Part shown: positions 41,257-50,254 of the stretch, one piece after another
Layout: each line of letters begins with the position of its first letter
Numbering within the stretch: the stretch's first letter is position 1
Source: an uncultured Roseiflexaceae bacterium
GTDB lineage: Bacteria > Chloroflexota > Chloroflexia > Chloroflexales > Roseiflexaceae
Assembly (NCBI GenBank): GCA_937988885.1
Contig: CALKHR010000109.1
Location: 1-64,000 of the forward strand
Length of the DNA stretch: 64,000 bases
Direction of reading: 5' to 3'
The notes under the pieces: generated by a model
The model's database searches: none
What the model was told of the DNA's origin: nothing
The model's input: only the letters and a program-made list of their open reading frames with translations
Translations under genes and position numbers: made by a program

Positions 41257-42291
41257 ATGGCCCAGATTCTCCTCATTTTTGTATCTGCACTCACGTTCTC
41301 GATCTTGGGTACGCCACTGGCGCGGCAACTTGCACTATATGCGGGTGTGCTCGATGCTCCGAACGCACGGAAGATCCACGGTACACCTGTGCCTCTCTTG
41401 GGTGGGGCTGCGATCTACTCCGCATTTATCTTGGGTCTTATTTTTCTTGGGGATCGCGGCTATCTGCGTGAATTGATCGGTATTCTGCTGGGCGCGACGC
41501 TGGTCTCGCTGTTCGGCTTCGCCGATGATCGGTGGGGCTTGCACGCCTACCCGAAGCTGCTCGGCCAACTGCTGGCTGGCGCGGTGCTGATCCTGGGTGG
41601 CACGCAGGTGTACCTGTTCCCCAACCACCCTTGGATGAATTGGCTGATCACACTGTTTTGGGTGGTTGGCATCACCAATGCGTTTAATTTACTCGACAAT
41701 ATGGACGGGTTGTCGGGCGGCATCACGACGGTGGCGGCATCGTTCTTCCTGCTGTTGGCGGCGATGAGCGGCCAGTTCCTGGTGGGCGCGCTGGCAGCAG
41801 CGCTGATCGGCGCGTGCATCGGCTTTTTGCGTTACAATCTAAACCCAGCCACGATCTTTATGGGCGATACGGGCAGTCTGTTTTTAGGCTTTGTGTTGGC
41901 GGCACTGGCGATCAAGTTGCGCTTTCCCTCGAACGTGCCGTGGATCACGTGGTTGGTACCCGTGTGTGTGCTGGCGGTGCCGATCCTCGATACGACGCTG
42001 GTGTTCTTCTCGCGGCTGCGGCGGGGCAAGAACCCGCTCACAACCCCGGGCAAAGATCATCTCTCGCATCGCTTGGTGGCCTTCGGGCTGACGCGCCGCG
42101 AGGCAGTGCTGACCTGCTATCTGATGTGCGGTGTCTGCGGGATGTTCGCGGTGTATATCGCCCAATCGCGCTTCCCCGATGGCTATATCGCCGCAGGCCT
42201 GTTGGCGCTGGCAGGGCTCGCCCTGATCGCCTGGCTCGAATGGACATGTCCGGCAGGGCAACTCCGCACACAGCAGGAAACAAAAGAGTAA
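41257..42291 (+). CDS. Polyprenyl-phosphate N-acetylhexosamine-1-phosphate transferase (WecA/TagO/MraY family)
   Basis: About 344 residues with about ten or eleven membrane helices. It moves a sugar-1-phosphate from a UDP-sugar to undecaprenyl phosphate, the first step of a cell-surface polysaccharide or teichoic-acid-like polymer. Catalytic motifs: FADDRWGL (about 88-95), NAFNLLDNMDGLSGG (about 137-151), ATIFMGDTGSLFLGF (about 198-212), and the cytoplasmic loop GKDHLSHRLVAFGL. This last loop is the HxxHR type of WecA/TagO, not of MraY. Start at ATG 41257 follows a run of G (AGGGGGA); the in-frame TTG at 41236 is less likely. No further polysaccharide genes adjoin, so the polymer is unknown. 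Confidence 0.9.
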   Translation: MAQILLIFVSALTFSILGTPLARQLALYAGVLDAPNARKIHGTPVPLLGGAAIYSAFILGLIFLGDRGYLRELIGILLGATLVSLFGFADDRWGLHAYPKLLGQLLAGAVLILGGTQVYLFPNHPWMNWLITLFWVVGITNAFNLLDNMDGLSGGITTVAASFFLLLAAMSGQFLVGALAAALIGACIGFLRYNLNPATIFMGDTGSLFLGFVLAALAIKLRFPSNVPWITWLVPVCVLAVPILDTTLVFFSRLRRGKNPLTTPGKDHLSHRLVAFGLTRREAVLTCYLMCGVCGMFAVYIAQSRFPDGYIAAGLLALAGLALIAWLEWTCPAGQLRTQQETKE

Positions 42292-42456
42292 CCGCTGCCC
42301 GACGCATCGGCGCTGAGGCCGTGGTATTCGCCCCGTTGGTTTCGCCAAACTGTTGAGGTATCGAGCGCCCCTTTGCGGTGCTGATCACTGTTGAGATATC
42401 GTTCTGCTTTGTAGCTCTTCGTACGGCTCTCAAGCACCGAACGTACTGGAATCGTC

Positions 42457-45456
42457 ATGGCTCTTACACCTCCTGCGCTGGCTGCGGTCGAAGCGTATCC
42501 GCACCTCTACCAGCAAGTTGCTACATCGCTCAAGGCGCAAGCGCACCGGATCGCCGAGCGCACGGCTCACTTCATCCCGCGTACTGCGATGATGAAGGTG
42601 CTCGATGAGCGTTTGGCGCGCTCGTCGGGCGGCATCGTGTCGCTTGAGGGCATCCCCGGCAGCGGCACCACATCGTTGCTCTGCTACCTGGCCCTCACGC
42701 GCCCCTACCCGATCTGGTTGCCTGACGATGATGCGGGCAGAGGTTTGGAGGCGCTGTGCGCGCAGATTCAGGCGCTGCACGACCTTCCCGCGCCACTAGT
42801 GCCGCCAGCGGCGGGCCGCGACGCCACCACGCTCGAACGCCTGCTGGCCGAAGCGGCTCAACGGCGCACGCCCGGCGACCCGCTAATCGTGCTGATCGAT
42901 CGTCCGCCGAGTCTGCAAGATGTGCCGATGGCGCCGCCCTTCCCCGCGATCATCCCGCCCGGTGTGATCGTGGTGCTGGCAGGCTCACCCCAAGCGGGCA
43001 CCACGAGTCTGCTGGAGACTCGCGTGGCGCTGCCGGTCAAAAGCAGCCGCACCACGCGGCGGATCGCGCAGGCGGCGGTGGAGCGGGGGCGCTCGCCCGA
43101 ATCGGCCCAAGAGATCGCGCAAGCGGCGGGTGGCTCGTTCCTGTACATGCACATCGCGATCGAAATGCTGAGCACCGGCATGCTGCTCTCCGGCGACCTA
43201 CCGGAAGGGCTCGACGCGCTGCACGAGTACTGGTGGAGCCAACTCGACGAGCAGGGGCGCAAGGTGGCGACACTGCTGGCGGCGGCGGGTGAGCCGATCG
43301 ATATCCCGCTGCTGGCGCAATTGGCGGAGTTGGAGCCGAACGAGGTGCGGCGCTACTTGCAGCGCTGGCGGGGCATCGTCGAGATCGAACAGGGCGCGCG
43401 CATCTATCACAGCGCCTCCCGCGATTTTATCGTGGCGAAGAACGGCGGCACGTTGGCGCACGCTCACGCAGCTTATGTCAAACTCGCACAGCAGCGCTCC
43501 GGCGAACATTTCGAGCATCTCAGCGATACGAGCGACGGCTACTTTGTACGTCAGATCGCCCGCCACACCGCGCTCGGCGTGAGCGTGACGGGCATCGAGA
43601 CGACGCAGCAGTTGGCGAGCCGTGCCTGGGTGCGCGCCCGCGAGCGGCACAGCGGCGTGCTGTGGGCGGCGGCTCACGATACGACGTGGATACTGCAGGC
43701 GCAGGCGCAACACGGACCGCTGCTCTACACAGTGCGCACCACAGCCCTAGCGGGCACGCTGACCTTGCTGGCCCGCACGCTGCCACCCGATGCGCTGGCG
43801 GACACGTTTATGGACTCGCTGGCGCGGATCGGCAATGTCCGTGGCCACGCGCGCGACGAACTGCTGCGGCACGCCCGCGCCATCCTCGAACAACTGCCCG
43901 AGAACCACGACAAAGCGCTGGTGCTGCGGCGGCTGGGCGAGGCATGTTATGCTCACGGCATCCGCGCTCCGGCGATGCGTATGCTCTCGGAGGCGCTCGA
44001 CCTCGAAGCGCCCGGCCTGCCCCGCGTGTGGCGCGACGAGCGCGAGGAGACGCTGGTGGCCTTCGCACGGGCAGCGGTGGCGATCAACGCCACCGACACG
44101 GCGCTGGGCATCACGGCGCAGATCGGGCACGCCGAACGGCGCGGCATGATCGAGACGGAAGTGGTGCGTTGGCTGCTCACGCACGATCAGCGCACGCGGG
44201 CCGAGGAGGTCGCCTACGCGATCGGGCACACGGCCATGCACGAGTGGGCGATGGCCGAGGTGGCGGTTGGCCATGTGCGAGCGGGCGATAGCACACGCGC
44301 CGAGGTGGTGCTCTCCACGCTCAAGACCGAGACGGCGATCGCCTGGGCGCTGGCCGAATTGGCGAGCGACGCCGCACACCGTGGCGACGAGCACGCCATC
44401 GACCGCGTGATCGCGCTCGATAACCAGCGGCTGCGCGACCGTTCGCTGGCACTGGTGGCCCAAGCCCTGGCGGATGAGCGACAGCACGCGCTCGCGCTGG
44501 CGACCGCACTGCAGGCGGGCGACCGCGAAGTACGCATTCGGGCGCTGATCGATCTGTCGTTGGCTGGTTTGCCGAACGCACACGAGGCACTGACGTATGC
44601 GGCCCAGGATGCCGCGCAACTGCCCGAGAGCGAGCGCGCCCCGTTGGTGGCTGCGTTGGCTGCAGCGCAGGCGGCGGCGGGCCAGATGCAGTTGGCGCTA
44701 GAGACCAGCAACTCGCTGCCCGAGGGCGAGGAACGCGACCGCGCACAATCGCGCGTGGCGGTGGCGCTGGCCCGCAACAACGCGATACAGCAGGGGTGTC
44801 GGGTGGCCCAGGCCATCGCCGACGACGACGAGCGCGACTGGGCGCTCGACGAAATCGCGCGGATCATCGCGGAGCACGGCGACTGGGAGCGCGCCTTCGA
44901 ATTGGCGATGCAGATCACCAATGCGCAGCAGCGTGCCCGCACCGAGGTGGATCTGGTGATCAGTTGGGCGCGAGCGGGGAACGCCGCCAAGGCCCACGAG
45001 CGAGCCGCCCAGATCGGGATCGCCAACGAGCGACACCGGGCCCAAGCCGCGATCGTCGATGTGCTGATCGAGCAGGGAGGCCGCAACATCGCGCTCAACA
45101 CGCTTACGCACCTGCACGATCCGAACATCCGCAGCCGCTACCAGGCGGCGGTGGCTGCCGCGTTCGCGCAGCACGGCGAGTTGCAGGCCGCGCACGGCAT
45201 GGCCCGCGCAGTACCCCGCCCGCTCGACCGGACGCGCGCGCTGATCGCCGTGGCCCGCGCGAGCAGCACGAGTGATCCCGCCCTGAGCCGCCAAGCGTTG
45301 GGCGAGGCGTTCCGCGTGGCGGCATCGCTCGGGCGCAAAGAAACGTTTACCTGCCTCGGCTGGGCGGCGGATATCCTAGCGGCGCTCGGCGGTCCAGATC
45401 TGTTACTGAGCGCGACGAGCGTGCTGGGCGAAGTGGATAGTTGGTGGAACTATTAG
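42457..45456 (+). CDS. Large STAND-like protein with degenerate P-loop and helical repeats
   Basis: 999 residues. The N-terminal part (about 40-330) is laid out like a STAND or NACHT-type NTPase: LEGIPGSGTTSLLCYL at 63-78 in the Walker A place, PLIVLIDRPPS as Walker B, GVIVVLAGSPQ as sensor 1, then a winged-helix-like segment (LDEQGRKVATLLAAAGEPIDIPLLAQLAEL). The P-loop lysine is missing (GSGTT in place of GxGK[ST]). From about 420 to the end there are many helical repeats of about 30-35 residues rich in A, R and E, TPR-like. Such proteins act as signalling or scaffold proteins, but here ATP use is doubtful. Its stop is 33 bases before the FBPase start; a shared message is possible. No ligand or partner is evident. 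Confidence 0.7.
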   Translation: MALTPPALAAVEAYPHLYQQVATSLKAQAHRIAERTAHFIPRTAMMKVLDERLARSSGGIVSLEGIPGSGTTSLLCYLALTRPYPIWLPDDDAGRGLEALCAQIQALHDLPAPLVPPAAGRDATTLERLLAEAAQRRTPGDPLIVLIDRPPSLQDVPMAPPFPAIIPPGVIVVLAGSPQAGTTSLLETRVALPVKSSRTTRRIAQAAVERGRSPESAQEIAQAAGGSFLYMHIAIEMLSTGMLLSGDLPEGLDALHEYWWSQLDEQGRKVATLLAAAGEPIDIPLLAQLAELEPNEVRRYLQRWRGIVEIEQGARIYHSASRDFIVAKNGGTLAHAHAAYVKLAQQRSGEHFEHLSDTSDGYFVRQIARHTALGVSVTGIETTQQLASRAWVRARERHSGVLWAAAHDTTWILQAQAQHGPLLYTVRTTALAGTLTLLARTLPPDALADTFMDSLARIGNVRGHARDELLRHARAILEQLPENHDKALVLRRLGEACYAHGIRAPAMRMLSEALDLEAPGLPRVWRDEREETLVAFARAAVAINATDTALGITAQIGHAERRGMIETEVVRWLLTHDQRTRAEEVAYAIGHTAMHEWAMAEVAVGHVRAGDSTRAEVVLSTLKTETAIAWALAELASDAAHRGDEHAIDRVIALDNQRLRDRSLALVAQALADERQHALALATALQAGDREVRIRALIDLSLAGLPNAHEALTYAAQDAAQLPESERAPLVAALAAAQAAAGQMQLALETSNSLPEGEERDRAQSRVAVALARNNAIQQGCRVAQAIADDDERDWALDEIARIIAEHGDWERAFELAMQITNAQQRARTEVDLVISWARAGNAAKAHERAAQIGIANERHRAQAAIVDVLIEQGGRNIALNTLTHLHDPNIRSRYQAAVAAAFAQHGELQAAHGMARAVPRPLDRTRALIAVARASSTSDPALSRQALGEAFRVAASLGRKETFTCLGWAADILAALGGPDLLLSATSVLGEVDSWWNY

Positions 45457-45488
45457 CCGAGATCGATCGCGTTGAGGAGGAGCGCTCT

Positions 45489-47480
45489 ATGACAACGCCG
45501 TCTAAATACACCGATCTCGAACTCCGCATGCTGGAACTGCTCAGCAATCGCTACCCAAGCATCACCGCCGCGCATATCGAGATGATCAACCTGAGCGCGA
45601 TCCTGGCGCTGCCAAAAGGCACCGATCACTACCTCTCCGATATTCACGGCGCATACGAGCAGTTCGACCACATCCTGCGCCATGCCTCGGGCGCCATCCG
45701 CCGCAAGATCCGCCAGACACTCGGCGACGAACTGACGCCCCAGCAGCAGGTCGATCTGGCGATGCTGATCTACTACCCCGAGCAGAAGTTACGCCAGATC
45801 CTGCCCACACTCAGCGATCCGCAGCAGTGGATGGCCGAGAGCATCGCGCACTTGGCCCGTGTGGCCCGCACCGCAGCCCAGAAGTACACCCGCAGCAAGG
45901 TGCGCAAGCGCCTCCAACCGCAGTTCGCCTACATCCTCGAAGAATTGCTCAGCGAGAGCCAGATCGATAACCTGCAGAAGGAACAGTATTACCTGAGCAT
46001 CATCAACTCGATTCTGGAGCTTGGTGAAGGCCAACGGGTAATCATCACGCTGGCGAATCTCATCCAAAGCCTGGTGGTCGATCGGCTCTACATTCTGGGC
46101 GATATCTACGATCGTGGCCCAGCCGCCGAAAAGGTGATGGATCGGCTCATGGCGTACCACTACGTCTCCATCCAGTGGGGCAACCACGATATTTCGTGGA
46201 TGGGGGCCGCGAGCGGCTGCGATGCGCTGATCGCGAATGTGGTGCGGCTCGCGCTGCGCTACGGCACACTCGAAACGCTGCTCGACGGATACAACATCAA
46301 CCTGCGGGGATTGGCGCGCTTCGCCGATGCCACCTACGCCAACGATCCGTGCGCGCAGTTCCAGCCGAAAGCCGACGCCGCCACCGATGGCTACACGACC
46401 GAGCAACTCGCCCGGATGCACAAGGCCATCACGATCATCCAGTTCAAGCTCGATGCGCAGATCATCATGCGTCATCCCGAGTACGAAATGCAGGATCGCA
46501 TTCTGCTCGACAAAATCGACCTCGACAGCGACACGATCCTGCTGGATGGGAAGCGCTACCCGCTGCTCGACACGAACTGGCCCACGCTCGATCCACGCAA
46601 TCCCACCGCGCTCACCAGCGAGGAACAAGCACTGATCGACGACCTGCGCTATCAGTTCCAACACAGCCAGCGGCTCGACCAGCATATGCGCTTCCTGTAC
46701 AGCTACGGCAATATGTTCCGTGTACAGGATGGCAACCTGAAATTCCACGGTTGTCTGCCCGTCGATGAGCACGGCGAGTTCATCGCCTTCCCGTTGGGCG
46801 GCGAACTGTTGGCAGGCCCGGCGCTGCTCGAACGCTACGAGCAGATGGCCCGCGAGGCGTACTTCGGGCACGACCCGCAGGCGCGCCAAGCCGGGCAGGA
46901 TGCGATGTGGTACCTGTGGTGCGGCCAATACTCGCCGTTGTTCGGTCGCCGCCGCATGACCACCTTCGAGCGCTACTTCATCGCCGATCCGGCCACCCAC
47001 GCGGAGCCGGGCGGGCCGTACTACGCCCTGCGCAAAGATGAAGCGTTCTGCAAAAAGATCCTGGCGGCGTTCGGCGGCGATGTAGAGCGCGGGCGGATCA
47101 TCAATGGGCACACGCCCGTCAAGGTGCGCAAGGGTGAGCGGCCACTGTTCGCGCACGGCAAACTGATCGTGATCGACGGCGGCATGAGCGAGGCGTACCA
47201 GCCCGTCACAGGCATCGCGGGCTACACGCTGATCGGCAACTCGCACGAACTGGTGCTAGCGGCCCACGAGCCGTTCACCTCGACCGAGGTGATGATCCGC
47301 GAGGGCATCGACCTGACACCGCAGACCGAGCAGATCGAGGCGTTCCCGCGCCGGGTGATGATCGCCGATACGGATACCGGCAAGCAATTGCGGGGCCAAC
47401 TTGAGGATCTGCGCAAACTCGTCGATGCGTACCGCAGTGGCATCCTCGTCGAACGCACCGACAACACAAGGAGTGGTTGA
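45489..47480 (+). CDS. fbp: Class III fructose-1,6-bisphosphatase
   Basis: About 663 residues, the size of the Firmicutes-type FBPase_2 family (Bacillus Fbp). It hydrolyses fructose-1,6-bisphosphate in gluconeogenesis. The metallophosphatase core has LSDIHGAYEQF (about 50-60), LGDIYDRGPAAEKV (about 200-213), QWGNHDISWMG (about 228-238), later NGHTPVKVRKGE and VIDGGMSEAYQ. Start at ATG 45489 is set by GGAGGAG upstream; a longer frame to 45441 would overlap the preceding gene. This unrelated-fold enzyme is present in some Chloroflexota as well as Firmicutes. It is directly followed by a methyltransferase gene without any gap. Confidence 0.93.
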   Translation: MTTPSKYTDLELRMLELLSNRYPSITAAHIEMINLSAILALPKGTDHYLSDIHGAYEQFDHILRHASGAIRRKIRQTLGDELTPQQQVDLAMLIYYPEQKLRQILPTLSDPQQWMAESIAHLARVARTAAQKYTRSKVRKRLQPQFAYILEELLSESQIDNLQKEQYYLSIINSILELGEGQRVIITLANLIQSLVVDRLYILGDIYDRGPAAEKVMDRLMAYHYVSIQWGNHDISWMGAASGCDALIANVVRLALRYGTLETLLDGYNINLRGLARFADATYANDPCAQFQPKADAATDGYTTEQLARMHKAITIIQFKLDAQIIMRHPEYEMQDRILLDKIDLDSDTILLDGKRYPLLDTNWPTLDPRNPTALTSEEQALIDDLRYQFQHSQRLDQHMRFLYSYGNMFRVQDGNLKFHGCLPVDEHGEFIAFPLGGELLAGPALLERYEQMAREAYFGHDPQARQAGQDAMWYLWCGQYSPLFGRRRMTTFERYFIADPATHAEPGGPYYALRKDEAFCKKILAAFGGDVERGRIINGHTPVKVRKGERPLFAHGKLIVIDGGMSEAYQPVTGIAGYTLIGNSHELVLAAHEPFTSTEVMIREGIDLTPQTEQIEAFPRRVMIADTDTGKQLRGQLEDLRKLVDAYRSGILVERTDNTRSG

Positions 47481-48302
47481 TTGACCTACGATCCCACCCT
47501 GTTCCTCGGCACCGCACCCTACTACCTACCCGGACGCCCCGCCTATTCGGCGCAGTTGGAGAGCACCTTGGTGCGCACGCTCGACCTCGATGGCAGCGGG
47601 CAACTGCTCGATGTGGGCTGCGGGCCTGGCTCGCTGACGATTCCGCTGGCCTCGCACTTCGCGCAGAGCATCGGCCTCGACCCCGACAGCGGCATGCTGG
47701 CCGAGGCGACCAAACACGCCGAGCGCGCCGGGATCACGAGCATCCGCTGGATACAGGCCCGCGCCGAGGATCTGCCGGAGTTGCAGATCGATGCGTGTCG
47801 GCTGGTGACGTTCGGGCAGTCGTTCCACTGGACGGATCGGCAGCGCGTGGCCGAGATCGTCTACGACCTGCTGGAGCCGGGCGGCGCGCTCGCGCTGATC
47901 GTGCATAACCCCGATGAATGCCAAATACCGGAAGGGCCAGGGCACCCGCGAATCCCACACGACGCGATCAAGGCGTTGATCGCTGCCTATCTGGGGCCGC
48001 GTCGTCGGGCGGGGCAGGGCTTCGCGCCCGAGCATAGCGAGCGCTTCGCCGACCTGCTCGCAAAGACCCGCTTCGGGCGTCCCACTAGCATCTTCTGCCC
48101 GGGCCGTCCCGATCTCGTGCAGGATGTGGACGGCGTGATGGCGAACTACTTCTCCACCTCATTCACCGCCCCGCATCTGTTCGGTGAGCGCCTGTCCGCC
48201 TTCCAAGCCGAGTTTCGTGCGCTGCTGCACGCGCATTCGCCGAGCGGCCTCTTCTGGGACTGGCCCGGTGATACCGAGATCATCCTGGCCCGCAAGCCTT
48301 AA
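47481..48302 (+). CDS. Class I SAM-dependent methyltransferase
   Basis: 273 residues. A Rossmann fold with LLDVGCGPGSLTIPLA (about 42-57, SAM motif I), GLDPDSGMLAEA (motif II), ARAEDLP, and FGQSFHWTDRQRVAEIVYDLLEPGGALAL (motifs III and IV). The SFHW motif occurs in the trans-aconitate/UbiE-like methyltransferase_11 group that includes small-molecule methylases. The start codon is TTG at 47481, immediately after the FBPase TGA, with AAGGAG eight bases upstream inside the FBPase gene, so translation is coupled. The substrate is unknown and a metabolic link with FBPase is not evident. Confidence 0.82.
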   Translation: MTYDPTLFLGTAPYYLPGRPAYSAQLESTLVRTLDLDGSGQLLDVGCGPGSLTIPLASHFAQSIGLDPDSGMLAEATKHAERAGITSIRWIQARAEDLPELQIDACRLVTFGQSFHWTDRQRVAEIVYDLLEPGGALALIVHNPDECQIPEGPGHPRIPHDAIKALIAAYLGPRRRAGQGFAPEHSERFADLLAKTRFGRPTSIFCPGRPDLVQDVDGVMANYFSTSFTAPHLFGERLSAFQAEFRALLHAHSPSGLFWDWPGDTEIILARKP

Positions 48303-48395
48303 CCGCCGCGCAATCCGCTTCCTATCGGTATAAACCAGTAATGTTACTGACCCCGATTACGTAATTTACACGATGATCGCGTGAGATTGGCTTTC

Positions 48396-48431
48396 TATAA
48401 TGAAATCAACTGGGTCATTGTAGACTACAAT
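48396..48431 (+). promoter_or_regulatory. -10 element and palindromic operator before the small gene at 48448
   Basis: A perfect TATAAT (48396-48401) is followed by a 15-base palindrome ATTGTAG-A-CTACAAT (48417-48431), which would lie in the early transcript, 17 bases before the ATG. No -35 of quality is present, so an activator or another sigma factor may be needed. Confidence 0.4.
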
Positions 48432-48447
48432 CAAGCGAGATCGATGC

Positions 48448-48711
48448 ATGGCAGTCTATCGAACACAGATTCAGCGAAATGGTGCAGATGGCGAATGGGA
48501 AGACGATGCTGATCTTGTGATCGAGTTTCAGAATCGCTTAGACGTAGTTCCGCACTCGGGGTTAGCACCCACCGGCACGATATTGTCGTGGTCGGGGCCA
48601 CACGGCAGTGGCTGCATCACCTTCTTCAACGACGCAAACTCATTTATCGGCTCGGTGCAGTTCCCCGGTGAACGGCCAGTTGGCTATCGCGGCCAGCTTA
48701 AATCGCCATAA
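48448..48711 (+). CDS. Hypothetical protein (87 residues)
   Basis: 87 residues, acidic, with no signal peptide or membrane helix. The sequence has beta-type periodicity and turns (NGADGEWEDDADL, PTGTILSWSGPHGSGCITFFND, FPGERPVGYRG), suggesting a small beta-barrel or sandwich. One cysteine. A weak ribosome site precedes the ATG. It has its own TATAAT and a palindrome upstream, and a palindromic hairpin (48737-48754) behind it. I recognise no family. Confidence 0.55.
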   Translation: MAVYRTQIQRNGADGEWEDDADLVIEFQNRLDVVPHSGLAPTGTILSWSGPHGSGCITFFNDANSFIGSVQFPGERPVGYRGQLKSP

Positions 48712-48736
48712 CAGTGGGCCCATAACGTAGGGGGTC

Positions 48737-48754
48737 ACTTGGTGTACACCAAGT
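48737..48754. terminator. 18-base perfect palindrome behind the 87-residue gene
   Basis: ACTTGGTG-TA-CACCAAGT, followed by TGTTTTAG on the plus strand. It stands 26 bases after the stop and may serve as a short terminator. Confidence 0.45.
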
Positions 48755-48786
48755 TGTTTTAGATGGGGCGGTTGGGACACCTCAAA

Positions 48787-48831
48787 CAACAAGAAGCGGT
48801 TGGGACTACACGTCTCAACCGCTTCTTGTTG
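48787..48831. repeat. Strong 19-bp hairpin
   Basis: Arms 48787-48805 and 48813-48831 pair at all but one place around a seven-base loop. No T-tract follows on either strand. It lies between a plus and a minus gene and could end transcripts from the minus-strand aminopeptidase gene at a distance. Confidence 0.5.
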
Positions 48832-48891
48832 TAGTACATTCGATGGGATGAAGCTACATCCGGTTGGATTGTTGTGATAGAAAACCAGTTA

Positions 48892-49058
48892 TAGCCTGCG
48901 GCAGCAAGATACTTTCTTCTTTTTGTGATGACGAGGCGCTGCTACGCGCAGCACCTCGTCATCACCTTTTTTCGGGAGATGTGGGCATCCTGGGAGAAAC
49001 ATTCTGCGCATGTTGAGATGTATCTCATTTGCGAGAGTGTGGGAAGCGCCATACGGCG
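48892..49058. repeat. Composite dispersed element, copy at 49 kb
   Basis: TAGCCTGCGGCAG (48892-48904), then an 18-bp hairpin (48925-48942 with 48948-48965, one mismatch) followed by six T, then a block (49004-49058) like 28197-28249. It combines in one place both halves that are found apart at 28.1 and 28.5 kb. The whole 419-base gap 48712-49130 holds no gene. Confidence 0.6.
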
Positions 49059-49130
49059 AATATGGATGTACTCACGAGCAACTTAGCTGCTCATATCCTC
49101 CTGATGCTTCACAGAAATGCTCTGGGCCGA

Positions 49131-50201
49131 CTACGACTTCAGTTGTTGCACTGTATCGTGGTCGAGCCGCTTGATGACGGCCACCAACAACTTGGCGGCG
49201 TTCTCGAAGTCATCGCGGTGCATAATCGCCGTGTGCGTGTGGATGTAGCGGACTGGTACACCGATCACCAGCGAGGGGACACCTGCGCCGAACAGGTGGA
49301 TCTTGCCTGCATCGGTGCCGCCACCCGCAATTTTATCGAACTGGAAGGGGATGTCGTTCGATTCGGCGGTATCGATCACCAGATCGCGCAGGCCAACGTG
49401 CGGGATCATGCTGCCGTCGTAGAGCAGCACCACTGGGCCTTTGCCGAGCTTGCTGGCCGCATCGTCCGGCCCGACGCCGGGTGTATCGCCAGCGATGCCC
49501 GTATCGAGCGCGAAGCCGATATCGGGCTGGATGAGATTGGTGGTGGTGACGGCGCCGCGCAGACCGACTTCCTCCTGCACGTTGCCCACAGCGTACACCT
49601 GATTGGGATGCGCTTGATCCTGTAGTTGCCGTAGCACCTCGATAGCGAGCGCGCAACCGAAGCGGTTATCCCAGGCTTTCGCCATCATGAGCTTGGGGTT
49701 TTTCATCAGGGCGAATTCGCTGTGCGGCACGACTGGATCGCCCGGACGGATGCCAAACGACTCGGCCTCCTCACGAGAGCTCGCCCCGATGTCGATGTAC
49801 ATCTCGCGGCGCTCGTAGACGCGCTTGCGCTCCTCGGGCGAGAGGATATGCGGCGGCTTCGAGCCAATCACACCGATCACGGGGCCGTTGCGGGTGTACA
49901 CCTCGACGCGCTGCGCGAGCATCACCTGCTCCCACCAGCCACCCAGCGTTTGGAACTTGAGGTAGCCATCGTCGGTGATGCGCGTGACCATAAAGCCGAT
50001 CTCATCGAGGTGACCCGCCAACATCACTTTCGGCCCATCGGCCTGGCCAACTTTATGGCCCGCGATACTGCCCAGATTATCCGTGATGATCGTGCTGAGC
50101 GGCTCCAGGTAGCGTCGCATCACTTGGCGAACAGGTGCCTCAAAACCGGAAACACCAGGCGCATCTGTTAGCTCTTTTAACATCGTGAGCGTAGCATCCA
50201 T
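49131..50201 (-). CDS. M42 family glutamyl aminopeptidase / deblocking aminopeptidase
   Basis: 356 residues, a typical M42 length. A two-zinc metalloaminopeptidase. Metal and catalytic motifs: AGHLDEIGFMV (about 62-72), the AWDNRFGCALA segment with bridging Asp, QEEVGLRGA with the catalytic Glu-Glu pair, FALDTG, and the last ligand in YIHTHTAIMHRDD. M42 enzymes assemble as dodecameric tetrahedra and degrade short peptides released by the proteasome or Tricorn-like proteases. The family is often misnamed endoglucanase. Start ATG at 50201 with AAAGGAG upstream. It is preceded, 53 bases away, by a lipoprotein gene on the same strand. Confidence 0.92.
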   Translation of the reverse strand: MDATLTMLKELTDAPGVSGFEAPVRQVMRRYLEPLSTIITDNLGSIAGHKVGQADGPKVMLAGHLDEIGFMVTRITDDGYLKFQTLGGWWEQVMLAQRVEVYTRNGPVIGVIGSKPPHILSPEERKRVYERREMYIDIGASSREEAESFGIRPGDPVVPHSEFALMKNPKLMMAKAWDNRFGCALAIEVLRQLQDQAHPNQVYAVGNVQEEVGLRGAVTTTNLIQPDIGFALDTGIAGDTPGVGPDDAASKLGKGPVVLLYDGSMIPHVGLRDLVIDTAESNDIPFQFDKIAGGGTDAGKIHLFGAGVPSLVIGVPVRYIHTHTAIMHRDDFENAAKLLVAVIKRLDHDTVQQLKS

Positions 50202-50254
50202 TCCAAGCTCCTTTGTCTACGGAGGTTTATCGTTGAGGCATTATACCACCGTGC

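Noticed and set aside
45789..47246. Minus-strand open frame of 485 codons
   Set aside because: Antisense to the well-supported class III FBPase; composition is that of a shadow frame.
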